Assembly: GCF_010468615.1 (NCBI RefSeq)
Contig: NZ_WUEH01000019.1
Coordinates: 1 to 64,000 of the forward strand
DNA: 64,000 bases
Direction of reading: 5' to 3'
DNA from: Pseudodesulfovibrio sp. JC047
Lineage (GTDB): Bacteria > Desulfobacterota > Desulfovibrionia > Desulfovibrionales > Desulfovibrionaceae
The position numbers were made by a program, and so were the translations under genes. This document shows, one piece after another, positions 17,778 to 26,311 of this stretch. The notes beneath the pieces were generated by a model. The model made no database searches and was not told the origin of the DNA. It worked only from the letters and a program-made list of their open reading frames with translations. The number at the start of each line of letters is the position of its first letter. The first letter of the stretch is position 1.

Positions 17778-18782
17778 CTACTTGGCGGCCTTGCGAGCTG
17801 CGTCGAGCCAGCCGTTCCACTTGTCCTGATGTTTGGCAATCCATTCGTCAACATGCTTGGCGATGTCCTTGTCGGACTTTTCACCTTCATTCATGCGGGT
17901 GTTCTGAGCACTGACATCACCGATGGTGAGCCTGAAGCTCTTCAGGAAGGCTGCGGCTGCCGCGTTCTTCTCAAGGAACGTCTTGTTGGCCACGACGGTA
18001 ATGTCATATACCACAAAGCCTGGACGCAAAGGATCGGAGACAGCACCTTCGATACCGGAAACCGGAGCTTCGGTATCACCCTCGGCAGGAACGTTGATCC
18101 ACATCACGTCCTTGCCCGGCTTGACCTTGAACACAGTCCAGTTGGGGGTCCAAGTGTAGAAGAAAATCGGTTTGCCGGATTTGAATGCTCCGAGAGCGGA
18201 CGCCATGCCTGCTTCATAAGAGGCCTTGATCGGCTTGATGTGACCGGCGAGGTCATACACTTCCATATGTCTGGCGATAACCTTTTCACAGCCCCAGCCC
18301 GGAGGGCAGGCGGTGAGATCGGCCTTGCCGTCGCCGTTCAGGTCAAACGCCTTCTTGACTTCGGGACGCTTAAAATCATCGAGAGACGTGATGCCAAACT
18401 TTTCGACCTCCTTCTTGGACACGAGGTACCCCTGCATGCCGCCGGCCTTGATGATCGGATCGAGAATCACGCCCCGCTTTTCAAAATTCTTGGGCAGCTG
18501 AGCATCATGCAGCGGGAAGTTGCCATTGCACCAGTAGTCGATATCGCCCAGATAAATGGACTTGTAAGCGATGGGATTCGACAGGTCCTTGGGCTTCTTG
18601 ACGGTATAGCCCAGTTCTTCCAACCCTCGACGGACCAGAGCTTCCTGAAAAAAGCCGGTATTCCAGGTAGCGCGTGCAGGGTTCAGGGTCACGCCCTTGC
18701 CCGGTTTCATATCCATTGCTAGAGCGGAGGACGCGATCAGAACCGCACAAATTACGGCGAACGTCAACTTCATCAACTTCAT
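17778..18782 (-). CDS. proX: Glycine betaine/proline ABC transporter substrate-binding protein
   Basis: A 334-residue periplasmic binding protein with a signal peptide (ICAVLIASSALA). It has the ProX/OpuAC features: TWNTGFFQEALVRRGLEELGY near the N-terminus, then LGDIDYWCNGNFPLHD. Aromatic residues (W, Y, F) in FFYTWTPNW and PPGWGCE would form the cage for quaternary ammonium groups. It is the third gene of the operon, 29 bases after the permease stop, and ends in a strong terminator. The likely role is uptake of glycine betaine or a related compatible solute in osmotic stress. Confidence 0.9.
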   Translation of the reverse strand: MKLMKLTFAVICAVLIASSALAMDMKPGKGVTLNPARATWNTGFFQEALVRRGLEELGYTVKKPKDLSNPIAYKSIYLGDIDYWCNGNFPLHDAQLPKNFEKRGVILDPIIKAGGMQGYLVSKKEVEKFGITSLDDFKRPEVKKAFDLNGDGKADLTACPPGWGCEKVIARHMEVYDLAGHIKPIKASYEAGMASALGAFKSGKPIFFYTWTPNWTVFKVKPGKDVMWINVPAEGDTEAPVSGIEGAVSDPLRPGFVVYDITVVANKTFLEKNAAAAAFLKSFRLTIGDVSAQNTRMNEGEKSDKDIAKHVDEWIAKHQDKWNGWLDAARKAAK

Positions 18783-18811
18783 GGAACCTCCTCAGATTCT
18801 GTATTTTATTA

Positions 18812-19639
18812 TTACTTTTGAGCCATTGATTGAGTGATGCGGTCGAGAACGATAGCCATGAGTACAATCCCCACGCCACCGACAACCGCACGGCCGATAT
18901 CAAGCGTGTTCAGACCGAGAATGACAGGGGAACCAAGGCCGCCCGCACCGATGAGCGCGGCAATGACAACCATGGAAAGCGCCATCATGATGGTCTGGTT
19001 CAATCCGGCCAGAATCGTCGGCAGGGCCAGAGGAATCTGCACCTTGACCAACACCTGCAAGCGGTTGGCACCGAAGGCCTGAGCCGCTTCGACCAACTCG
19101 GGATGAACCTGCCTGATTCCCAGACTCGTCAACCGGATGATGGGCGGCAGGGCAAAAATGATCGTTGCAAGGACACCCGCCACGTTACCCACGGAAAAAA
19201 GCATGACGATAGGGACCAGATACACAAAGGCCGGGGTGGTCTGCATGGCATCCAGCACGGGCCTGAACGCCGCCTCGAATGTGTCGCTGCGTCCGGCCAT
19301 GATTCCAAGCGGAATGCCGAGCAGCGTGCAGATGACCACCGAGGACAAAACCATGGCCAACGTGATCATGGAATCCTCCCACAGCCCCAAAAAGCCGATC
19401 AGGAGCATGGCGAAATAACTGAAGACAGCGAGCCGTTTCCCGGAGAACTTCAACGCCACAACGGCAATGACAGTTATGACAATCAGCGGGTGCAGGCTGG
19501 TAAGCCCCCGCTCAAACCCGTTGAGCATCTGCTCCACAGGCCATTTCAACATCTGGAAAATGTCTCTGTAATCATCAACCAGCAAATCAACAAAAGTCGA
19601 AACCCACTGGTCAAGAGGTATAAGTGCTTCTTCAAACAT
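18812..19639 (-). CDS. proW: Glycine betaine/proline ABC transporter permease
   Basis: A 275-residue inner-membrane permease with about six or seven transmembrane segments. The binding-protein-dependent transport signature EAAQAFGANRLQVLVKVQIP lies near residue 195, with the EAA loop that docks on the ATPase. The N-terminal 45 residues are an extra-membrane segment typical of ProW/OpuAB. It starts 2 bases after the ATPase stop, so the two are translationally coupled. Confidence 0.92.
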   Translation of the reverse strand: MFEEALIPLDQWVSTFVDLLVDDYRDIFQMLKWPVEQMLNGFERGLTSLHPLIVITVIAVVALKFSGKRLAVFSYFAMLLIGFLGLWEDSMITLAMVLSSVVICTLLGIPLGIMAGRSDTFEAAFRPVLDAMQTTPAFVYLVPIVMLFSVGNVAGVLATIIFALPPIIRLTSLGIRQVHPELVEAAQAFGANRLQVLVKVQIPLALPTILAGLNQTIMMALSMVVIAALIGAGGLGSPVILGLNTLDIGRAVVGGVGIVLMAIVLDRITQSMAQK

Positions 19640-19641
19640 GG

Positions 19642-20862
19642 TTATTCGCCCCCTTCATCCTGAATAACGTCCTCTGCCTTGTGCAGAATCCTCAAAAAAC
19701 GGCTCTTGGACACAACACCCTTGTAAATCCCGTTGGCGTCAACCACCGGTACGGGCCACAGGCTCGACGCGACCAGAGGCAAGATATCCTGCATGGAATC
19801 ATCCAATGACACGGCCTCAAACTCCGGCAGCAGGACCTCACGCAACGACAATTCGCTCAACCCGGCTTCCAATGCGGCCTGAATACCTTCGGATGACACC
19901 ACACCGATGAGATGACGATGCGCGTCAAGCACATATCCGTGCTCCCGCTCGCTGCCGCTGAGAATCTCATGGGCCGCACGCATGCTCCCTTTCTTGGTGA
20001 TGATGATAGTCGGATGCGTATCCTTGACAATATCTCCGGCGTTGATGACGTTGGTGGGATCGACACCGCGGAAGAACGCACGGACATAGTCATTGGCGGG
20101 ATTTTGCAAAATGTCGTCCGGCGTCCCCACCTGAACGACCTTGCCGCCCTCCATGATGGCGATCCGGTCACCGATACGGAGCGCCTCGTCGAGGTCATGG
20201 GAAATAAAAACGATGGTGCGCTGATGCTCATCCTGCAACTTGAGCAACTCATCCTGCATTTCGGTACGAATCAACGGATCAAGGGCAGAAAACGCCTCGT
20301 CCATGAGCAAGATTTCAGGATCGACCGCCAGCCCGCGGGCCAATCCGACACGCTGCTGCATACCGCCGCTCAATTGATCAGGGTACTGGTCTTCCCAACC
20401 GGCCAATCCGACCTGTTCCAATGCCTCGCGCGCACGCTTGTGACGCTTCTTTTTTTCCACGCCAGCCAATTCCAGCCCGAAAGCGGCATTATCCAGAACG
20501 GTCTGGTGCGGCATGAGGGCGAACGACTGGAACACCATGCTCATGTTATGAAGCCGGAAGGTGAACAGTTCTTTGCTACTCATGCCCGTGACATCCTGTC
20601 CGTCAACAAGGACGCGACCTGATGTCGGTTCGATAAGGCGATTGAGCATGCGGACAATGGTGGACTTGCCGGACCCGGACAATCCCATGATAACGAATAT
20701 CTCGCCGGCCTCTATGGTGAAGGACGCATCATTCACACCAACGGTCATCCCGGTTTCCTCAAGAACGGACTTCTTGTCGTGGCCCGACTTGAGCATCCCC
20801 ACAGCCTTTTGGGGTTTATTTCCAAATATTTTATACAAATTCTCTACGCGGATAGTTCCCAT
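19642..20862 (-). CDS. proV: Glycine betaine/proline ABC transporter ATPase with CBS pair
   Basis: A 406-residue ATPase. It has Walker A GLSGSGKST, Q-loop, signature LSGGMQQRVGLARGLA, Walker B ILLMDEAFSALDP and the switch histidine (FISHDLDEA). Residues about 285-400 are two CBS modules (YVLDAHRHLIGVVS, VPVVDANGIYKGVVS), which in OpuAA/ProV sense ionic strength and gate transport. It is the first gene of the operon. A GGAGAG precedes the ATG at 20862. The operon is expected to respond to osmolarity. Confidence 0.94.
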   Translation of the reverse strand: MGTIRVENLYKIFGNKPQKAVGMLKSGHDKKSVLEETGMTVGVNDASFTIEAGEIFVIMGLSGSGKSTIVRMLNRLIEPTSGRVLVDGQDVTGMSSKELFTFRLHNMSMVFQSFALMPHQTVLDNAAFGLELAGVEKKKRHKRAREALEQVGLAGWEDQYPDQLSGGMQQRVGLARGLAVDPEILLMDEAFSALDPLIRTEMQDELLKLQDEHQRTIVFISHDLDEALRIGDRIAIMEGGKVVQVGTPDDILQNPANDYVRAFFRGVDPTNVINAGDIVKDTHPTIIITKKGSMRAAHEILSGSEREHGYVLDAHRHLIGVVSSEGIQAALEAGLSELSLREVLLPEFEAVSLDDSMQDILPLVASSLWPVPVVDANGIYKGVVSKSRFLRILHKAEDVIQDEGGE

Positions 20863-21568
20863 GCTCTCTCCGATATATGTGACAACAGACCCCCTTCATC
20901 CAAGACGAAAAGGTAACCTACACAATTATAAAAAAAAGAAGAGCTAAGGTACGGGAACACGGTCACGCAGACCGCAGGGGATAGTTATCCGGAGAACACC
21001 GTGAATAGGTGAATTTTCAGATTGGATATGCCACTCTGTAGGCAAAGGCATGGTACTTATTGTAAAACGATCAATCATACTACTTTTTGAATTGTACAGT
21101 AATTAATGACTACAAAAAAACAGTGTTATATCGAAATAACGATGCAACAAATCATTATCCACTGCACCAAAAAACACCCTCAATGCATCTTTTTGGAATC
21201 AACATCGATGGTTAACAAAATAAATTCAATCGATTGTAATATACGACAATATTGTCGCTATGTCAAAAAAAGTTATTTTTAGATATAATTACAGGTTTTA
21301 ACACCGATCACTGCTTCAATTTTTCATACTCATAACAACGACAAAACACTCTTGGATCAAGGCGCTGAATTGTCGCATTTTTCTCGCAGGAAGCCCCACT
21401 CCTTCACGCCAGATATTTCCAATCCCGACAAGGAAAGCAGAAAAAATTATATCCCCCTGAAAAAAGACTCGCCCCGTGCAGGAAAATGTACAAAACACGC
21501 TTCTCCAACGGGGCAAACCGGCACCAAAAGGTTCCAGAAAACCTACTGAAAAGCCTGTTGCATCATGC
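20863..21568. other. AT-rich intergenic region without a recognisable gene
   Basis: About 700 bases between proV and the decayed tRNA-Glu. The stretch 20990-21320 is clearly more AT-rich than its surroundings. It holds the 14-bp perfect palindrome CGACAATATTGTCG at 21244-21257 and presumably the proV promoter. I see no convincing open frame or known RNA. Confidence 0.6.
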
Positions 21569-21646
21569 ATCCCCACCGTCCAGTCTGGTCCAGGACAGCG
21601 GCCTTTCACACCGTTAACAGGGGTTCAAATTCCCTTGGGGACGCCA
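21569..21646 (+). pseudogene. Decayed tRNA-Glu copy 3
   Basis: Aligns without gaps to the other two tRNA-Glu genes but carries seven differences, all transitions, at positions 1, 8, 13, 16, 29, 42 and 63. G1 to A breaks the first acceptor pair with C72. T8 to C removes the conserved U8. Position 42 breaks an anticodon-stem pair. The anticodon loop CTTTCAC is intact. This is most likely a pseudo-tRNA, though a terminator still follows it. Confidence 0.8.
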
Positions 21647-21652
21647 CGAGAA

Positions 21653-21689
21653 AACAGCAGCAATTACATCAGTGATTGCTGCTGTTTTT
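21653..21689 (+). terminator. Terminator after the decayed tRNA-Glu
   Basis: A 12-bp stem (AACAGCAGCAAT and its complement) with a 10-base loop and a T-run starts 7 bases beyond the tRNA-like sequence. Its integrity indicates this copy was once, or still is, transcribed. Confidence 0.85.
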
Positions 21690-21829
21690 GTTCTTTCAAC
21701 AGTCACTCCACACACCTTTTCCAGCATCCCGCCGAAGAGACACCACATCGGCGTCCATCTCTTTGGACTTTGTCTCTTGCGCTCATGACCGCTCTCCCGT
21801 ACTTTTCTCAAAAATCACGGAGATAGGTC

Positions 21830-22768
21830 ATGAAAAAAAGAACGGTTGCCGCATTGCAAGTCGGCTCTGAGCACGGAACTGCGGCCACTCTTGAGACCAT
21901 ATTGGGATATGAAACAGCCATTCGGCAATCAGGATGTCATCTACTGGTCCTGCCTGAAGCAATTCTGGGCGGCTATCCAAAAGGAGCGGACTTCGGCACC
22001 AGACTGGGCTATCGCACTCCCGAAGGCCGTGACGATTTCCTGAAATACTGGAACGAAGCCGTGGACATTGACGGCCCGGAAATCACGCAACTCTGTGGTC
22101 TGGCCAAACGGTGTGAAACCGCCATGGTTGTGGGGATCATTGAACGCGGTGGCTCGACACTGTATTGCACGGCCCTGTTCATTGCCGAAGATGGCACCAT
22201 CGCCGGGAAACATCGAAAACTCATGCCGACAGCCACGGAGCGACTCATCTGGGGGCAAGGGGACGGTTCGACTCTTCCGGTCATCGAGACACCAGCTGGT
22301 CGTGTTGCCGGAGCCATCTGCTGGGAGAACTATATGCCACTCCTCCGGGCCACCATGTACGGCAAAGGTATGGACATATGGTGTGCTCCAACAGTCGATT
22401 CTCGCGACATATGGGTCGCCAGTATGCAATTCATCGCCTATGAAGGCCGCAATTTCCTCGTCAGCGCATGCCAGTATCAAGGCCCGCCGACCGACGAAAC
22501 CCATCTGGACCCAACATGGCCAAAAGACGAACCACTCATTCGGGGCAATTCCATCATCATATCCCCCATGGGAGACATCCTTGCCGGCCCCCTGCGAGGA
22601 AAAGAAGGCCTGATTTCCGCCGAGATCGACCTCGATGACATTATCAAAGCCCGTTATGACATGGATATAGCTGGCCACTACGCCCGTCCAGACGTCTTCA
22701 CACTCACCGTCGATGAACGCCCCAGACCAGCTTTCAAGAATGTACCGGATACACACAACGACAAATAG
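21830..22768 (+). CDS. Nitrilase-superfamily carbon-nitrogen hydrolase
   Basis: A 312-residue cytoplasmic enzyme with the full catalytic triad: E43 in LLVLPEA, K130 in HRKLMPT and C164 in [16 protein letters not shown] after the cysteine and [18 protein letters not shown] are typical of the true nitrilase or cyanide-hydrolase branch rather than of amidases. The probable reaction is nitrile to carboxylic acid and ammonia; the substrate is unknown. It lies between the decayed tRNA-Glu and selC with no obvious operon partner. The start ATG follows GGAGATAGGTC. Confidence 0.87.
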   Translation: MKKRTVAALQVGSEHGTAATLETILGYETAIRQSGCHLLVLPEAILGGYPKGADFGTRLGYRTPEGRDDFLKYWNEAVDIDGPEITQLCGLAKRCETAMVVGIIERGGSTLYCTALFIAEDGTIAGKHRKLMPTATERLIWGQGDGSTLPVIETPAGRVAGAICWENYMPLLRATMYGKGMDIWCAPTVDSRDIWVASMQFIAYEGRNFLVSACQYQGPPTDETHLDPTWPKDEPLIRGNSIIISPMGDILAGPLRGKEGLISAEIDLDDIIKARYDMDIAGHYARPDVFTLTVDERPRPAFKNVPDTHNDK

Positions 22769-23025
22769 CCCCCACACGCCACGGGCTGGCGGCTGCGCAA
22801 TTGGCGCACATTGACCGATTGCAGGAACATTGAGGGTCAAACCGTCAGGATATGCTTGATGCTTGTCTGTCCCGGTCAAACTTGATAGGAGTATTTCCAG
22901 TTCGTTACGAAGCGGCCAATGGAAGCATTCTTCCTGCCCCAATCAGACGATGTCATCACATGGCACAAGGACGTCTATCAAACTCTGGAGCTTCGACACA
23001 CGGCGAGTCATCGCCAAAACGACAT

Positions 23026-23119
23026 GGAAGCGTTTCGTCACCGGTGTGGCGCTTGGTCTTCAAAACCAATGTATGGCAGTGATGTCATGGGCAGGTTCGA
23101 CCCCTGTACGCTTCCGCCA
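23026..23119 (+). tRNA. selC: Selenocysteine tRNA (TCA)
   Basis: Ninety-four bases with encoded CCA. The eight-pair acceptor GGAAGCGT/ACGCTTCC is the extended acceptor of bacterial tRNA-Sec. The anticodon stem TTGGT/ACCAA encloses CTTCAAA, giving anticodon TCA. A long variable arm follows, then GGGCAGG-TTCGACC-CCTGT for the T-arm and G73. It reads UGA as selenocysteine. Its presence implies selenoproteins in this organism, as expected for a Desulfovibrio-type formate dehydrogenase or hydrogenase. The defence operon begins about 320 bases downstream. Confidence 0.95.
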
Positions 23120-23135
23120 TTGTTAAACAAACTTA

Positions 23136-23160
23136 CCGACTATAGCGTCGGCCTTTTTAT
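23136..23160 (+). terminator. Terminator of selC
   Basis: CCGAC/GTCGG stem with a six-base loop followed by CC and TTTTTATT, 17 bases beyond the tRNA end. The remaining sequence to 23437 is non-coding and holds no integrase or clear attachment-site repeat. Confidence 0.75.
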
Positions 23161-23437
23161 TGCCAAAAAATTGGTCCCCCCAATAGTCCCCCTATCCATT
23201 GGTATTTCACGGGCCCGCAGTCCCAATCCCGACAGCCTTGTGGTGCTAGCGACTCGTCCCTTCTCGTGGTCGACAACCCTCACCAGAGTTTCTCTAACGA
23301 CTATTATTGCAGCTATTATCCTGCCGCCCCCTTTTTGACAGTCAGTAAAGCCTCAAGCAACTCAATTCCCAAGAAGACGTCTTTAAATTATTGACGATTC
23401 GATGTATAGAGTCAGACAAAGAACAACGAGGTTCCAG

Positions 23438-26302
23438 ATGCCGACTCCGTATCATGCCAAATACTTCGCTCACGACTTGACCATTCAGAAACCTCTTGAT
23501 GGCGTGGAGAGGATCTCACGCTCCCTTTTTGATGCCTGTGTAGACCTCAATCCGCACCAGATAGACGCGGCTCTGTTCGCGCTTCGTTCGCCCCTCTCAA
23601 AAGGTGTCATCCTTGCCGATGAAGTCGGTTTGGGTAAGACCATCGAAGCGGGGCTGCTCCTTTGTCAATTCTGGTCGGAACGAAAACGAAAGATGATCAT
23701 CGTTTGCCCGGCGTCGCTCAGAAAACAGTGGAGCCTGGAACTCTCCGAAAAATTCAACACCCCGAACATCGTGCTCGATGCACGCGCCTACAGGCTTGAA
23801 AAGAAAAACGGCAACATCCAGCCGTTCGAGCAGGACAAGGTCATCATCACCTCGTTCCACTACGCCTCGCGAATGCAAGAGGAAGTGCGGCTGACCAATT
23901 GGGACCTGGTCATCATCGATGAAGCGCACAAACTGCGGAACGCATACCGTCCGAGCAACAAGATGGGGCAGAACCTGCGCTGGGCGTTTGAAGACTGCTT
24001 TAAAGTGCTCCTGACCGCCACTCCCCTCCAAAATTCACTCCTTGAACTCTACGGCCTGTCCACCTTCATCGACGACTACATGTTCGGCGACATCAGCTCC
24101 TTTCGGTCGCAGTTCATCAATAGCGGCGGCGATCTCCCCTTCCTCCGGGAACGGCTGGGCACCGTCTGCAAGCGAACCTTGCGCCAAGACGTGCTGGAGT
24201 ACATCCGCTTCACCGAACGAAAGCCGATCGCCTTCCAATTCCGTTCGACCGACGAAGAACAACGACTTTACGACGCTGTCTCGGAATTTCTCAGGCGTGA
24301 AGAAACATACTGCTTCCCCAGCCGTCAGCGGCACCTCATTAAGCTGATCCTACGTAAGCTGCTTGCTTCGTCCACCTACGCGCTTCTGGGCACGCTCCAG
24401 ACCATGCGCAAACGGCTGGTGGACCTCAAGGAAGGATTCATCACTGAAATCAAGCTTGCCGAAGAGCTCATCGATATGGAGGAGCTTGAAGACGAACTCC
24501 TCGAAGAGGAGGAACTGCTCGCTCTTGAAGATGAAGAGAAAGCCGAGGAAGAGCTGAATCTGGAGAAGGTTCAGGAAGAGATAGACGAGCTCGACAAATA
24601 CATTTTGTGGGCTAAAAATATCCGGGTTGATACGAAATCGAAGACACTCCTCACGGCCCTCGACACTGGTTTTTTCGAAATGAAAAAGATGGGAGCCAAG
24701 CGCCGTGCCTTAATCTTCACGGAATCCCGCCGCACGCAGGATTATCTCAAGGAATTTCTCGAAGCCAACGGATTCGCCAATAAGGTCGTTTCCTTCAACG
24801 GCACCAATTCTGCCCAGGACACCCGCGCCATTTACGATGCCTGGATCAGCAAGAACCAAGGCTCCGGACGTATCAGCGGCTCTCGTCCGATTGATGTCCG
24901 CACCGCGCTGGTTGAGCACTTTCGCGACAACGCCCAGATCATGATCGCTACCGAAGCTGCCGCCGAGGGCGTGAACCTGCAATTTTGCTCGTTGGTCATT
25001 AATTACGACCTGCCGTGGAACCCGCAGCGCATCGAACAACGCATTGGCCGTTGCCATCGTTACGGACAAAAGCACGATGTTGTTGTGGTCAACTTTCTCA
25101 ATGAGCGTAATGCTGCCGACCAACGTGTGTATGAGTTGCTGGAACACAAGTTCAACCTGTTTAACGGCGTATTTGGTTCGTCCGATGCCGTACTCGGCTC
25201 AATTGAATCCGGTGTTGATTTTGAAAAGCGCATTCTGAGCATCTATCAGTCCTGCCGTTCGTCGGAAGAAATTAAGGAAGCATTCGAAGCATTGCAGGCT
25301 GATCTTGAGGAGCAAATCACCAAGAAGATGGAGGATACCAAGAAGCTCCTGCTGGATCACTTTGACGAGGATGTTCATACCCGCCTCAAGGTGCAGCTTG
25401 ATGATGCCCATTCCCAGCTTGATCGTTTCGGCAAGCAGTTCTGGACGTTGACCCGATTTATCCTGCGCGATCTTGCTCGATTTGAAGAGGAGAATCTCTG
25501 CTTCAACCTTGAGCCTTCACCGATTCAGAACGCAAGCCCTGGTACGTATCACCTTATTTCCAAGGATAAGACTAATGTGGCAGGCGAGTACCTTTATCGT
25601 CCGTCGCATCCGCTTGGGGAGCATGTCATTGACCAAGGTAAAGTGTGCGCTACGCCAGACGCCAGTATCCGTTTTGACATTTCCAGCCATCCCACCCGGA
25701 TTGCCATGGTGGAGCAATTGAAAGGCATGAAAGGCTGGCTCACACTCCAGCTCTTAACCATTGAATCTTTCCGCCGCGAAGAGTATCTCCTTTTTTCCGG
25801 CTTTGACGAAAAGATGCAGACGCTTGATCCAGAAGTATGCGAAAAGCTGTTCAACTGCCATGCGCAGGTGTGCGGCAATGGTTGTTCCCTTGAGGGAAGC
25901 CCGTTTGAGCGCCTTGAAGGCGATGCCAAGCAGCACGTCAAAGCGACCATCAGCCGGTCGGCTCATGAGAACAACCGGTTCTTTCATGAGGAACGGGAGC
26001 GGCTCGACCGGTGGGCTGAGGATATGGTCATTGCCTCGGAAAAAGAGCTGGCCGATACCAAGGCGCAGATTAAGGCGCTCAACCGGCAGGCCCGTTTGGC
26101 CACGACCATGGAAGAACAGAAAGAGCTGCAAAAACGGATAGCTGATTTGAAAAAGACCAAGCGCAGGCAACGCCGCAAGATATTTGATGTAGAAGATGAA
26201 ATCGAAGCAAAGCGCGACCATCTAATTGACAGTTTAGAGAAACGGATCAGCAGAAAGACCGACGTGACACCGCTTTTTACCATACAATGGGAAGTCGTTT
26301 AG
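23438..26302 (+). CDS. SNF2/RapA-type helicase of a defence operon
   Basis: A 954-residue superfamily 2 ATPase. It has Walker A DEVGLGKT (about residues 61-68), DEAH (161-164), LLTATPLQN (motif III), a long acidic insertion (EELEDELLEEEELLALE) between the lobes, and motif VI QRIGRCHRYGQ near residue 535. Beyond about residue 600 it is mostly helical with charged coiled coils and ends in a basic segment. This resembles the helicase of helicase-methyltransferase-ATPase defence loci. It probably translocates on DNA rather than separating strands. ATG 23438 is chosen over 23402 because GAGG lies eight bases upstream. It is the first of five co-directional genes; the next starts 9 bases after its stop. 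Confidence 0.85.
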   Translation: MPTPYHAKYFAHDLTIQKPLDGVERISRSLFDACVDLNPHQIDAALFALRSPLSKGVILADEVGLGKTIEAGLLLCQFWSERKRKMIIVCPASLRKQWSLELSEKFNTPNIVLDARAYRLEKKNGNIQPFEQDKVIITSFHYASRMQEEVRLTNWDLVIIDEAHKLRNAYRPSNKMGQNLRWAFEDCFKVLLTATPLQNSLLELYGLSTFIDDYMFGDISSFRSQFINSGGDLPFLRERLGTVCKRTLRQDVLEYIRFTERKPIAFQFRSTDEEQRLYDAVSEFLRREETYCFPSRQRHLIKLILRKLLASSTYALLGTLQTMRKRLVDLKEGFITEIKLAEELIDMEELEDELLEEEELLALEDEEKAEEELNLEKVQEEIDELDKYILWAKNIRVDTKSKTLLTALDTGFFEMKKMGAKRRALIFTESRRTQDYLKEFLEANGFANKVVSFNGTNSAQDTRAIYDAWISKNQGSGRISGSRPIDVRTALVEHFRDNAQIMIATEAAAEGVNLQFCSLVINYDLPWNPQRIEQRIGRCHRYGQKHDVVVVNFLNERNAADQRVYELLEHKFNLFNGVFGSSDAVLGSIESGVDFEKRILSIYQSCRSSEEIKEAFEALQADLEEQITKKMEDTKKLLLDHFDEDVHTRLKVQLDDAHSQLDRFGKQFWTLTRFILRDLARFEEENLCFNLEPSPIQNASPGTYHLISKDKTNVAGEYLYRPSHPLGEHVIDQGKVCATPDASIRFDISSHPTRIAMVEQLKGMKGWLTLQLLTIESFRREEYLLFSGFDEKMQTLDPEVCEKLFNCHAQVCGNGCSLEGSPFERLEGDAKQHVKATISRSAHENNRFFHEERERLDRWAEDMVIASEKELADTKAQIKALNRQARLATTMEEQKELQKRIADLKKTKRRQRRKIFDVEDEIEAKRDHLIDSLEKRISRKTDVTPLFTIQWEVV

Positions 26303-26311
26303 GAGACACCT

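Noticed and set aside
17247-18722. Long plus-strand open frame of 491 codons
   Set aside because: It runs through tRNA-Glu copy 2 and its terminator and then lies antisense to proX, which has clear family motifs.
18830-19663. Plus-strand open frame of 277 codons
   Set aside because: Antisense to proW; composition rich in D, H, N and R typical of a shadow.
21569-21646. Third tRNA-Glu as a functional gene
   Set aside because: Loss of U8, a broken first acceptor pair and a broken anticodon-stem pair make function unlikely despite an intact anticodon.
22852-23338. Open frames of 76-139 codons upstream of and across selC
   Set aside because: They read through the structured selC gene and its terminator and match nothing recognisable.
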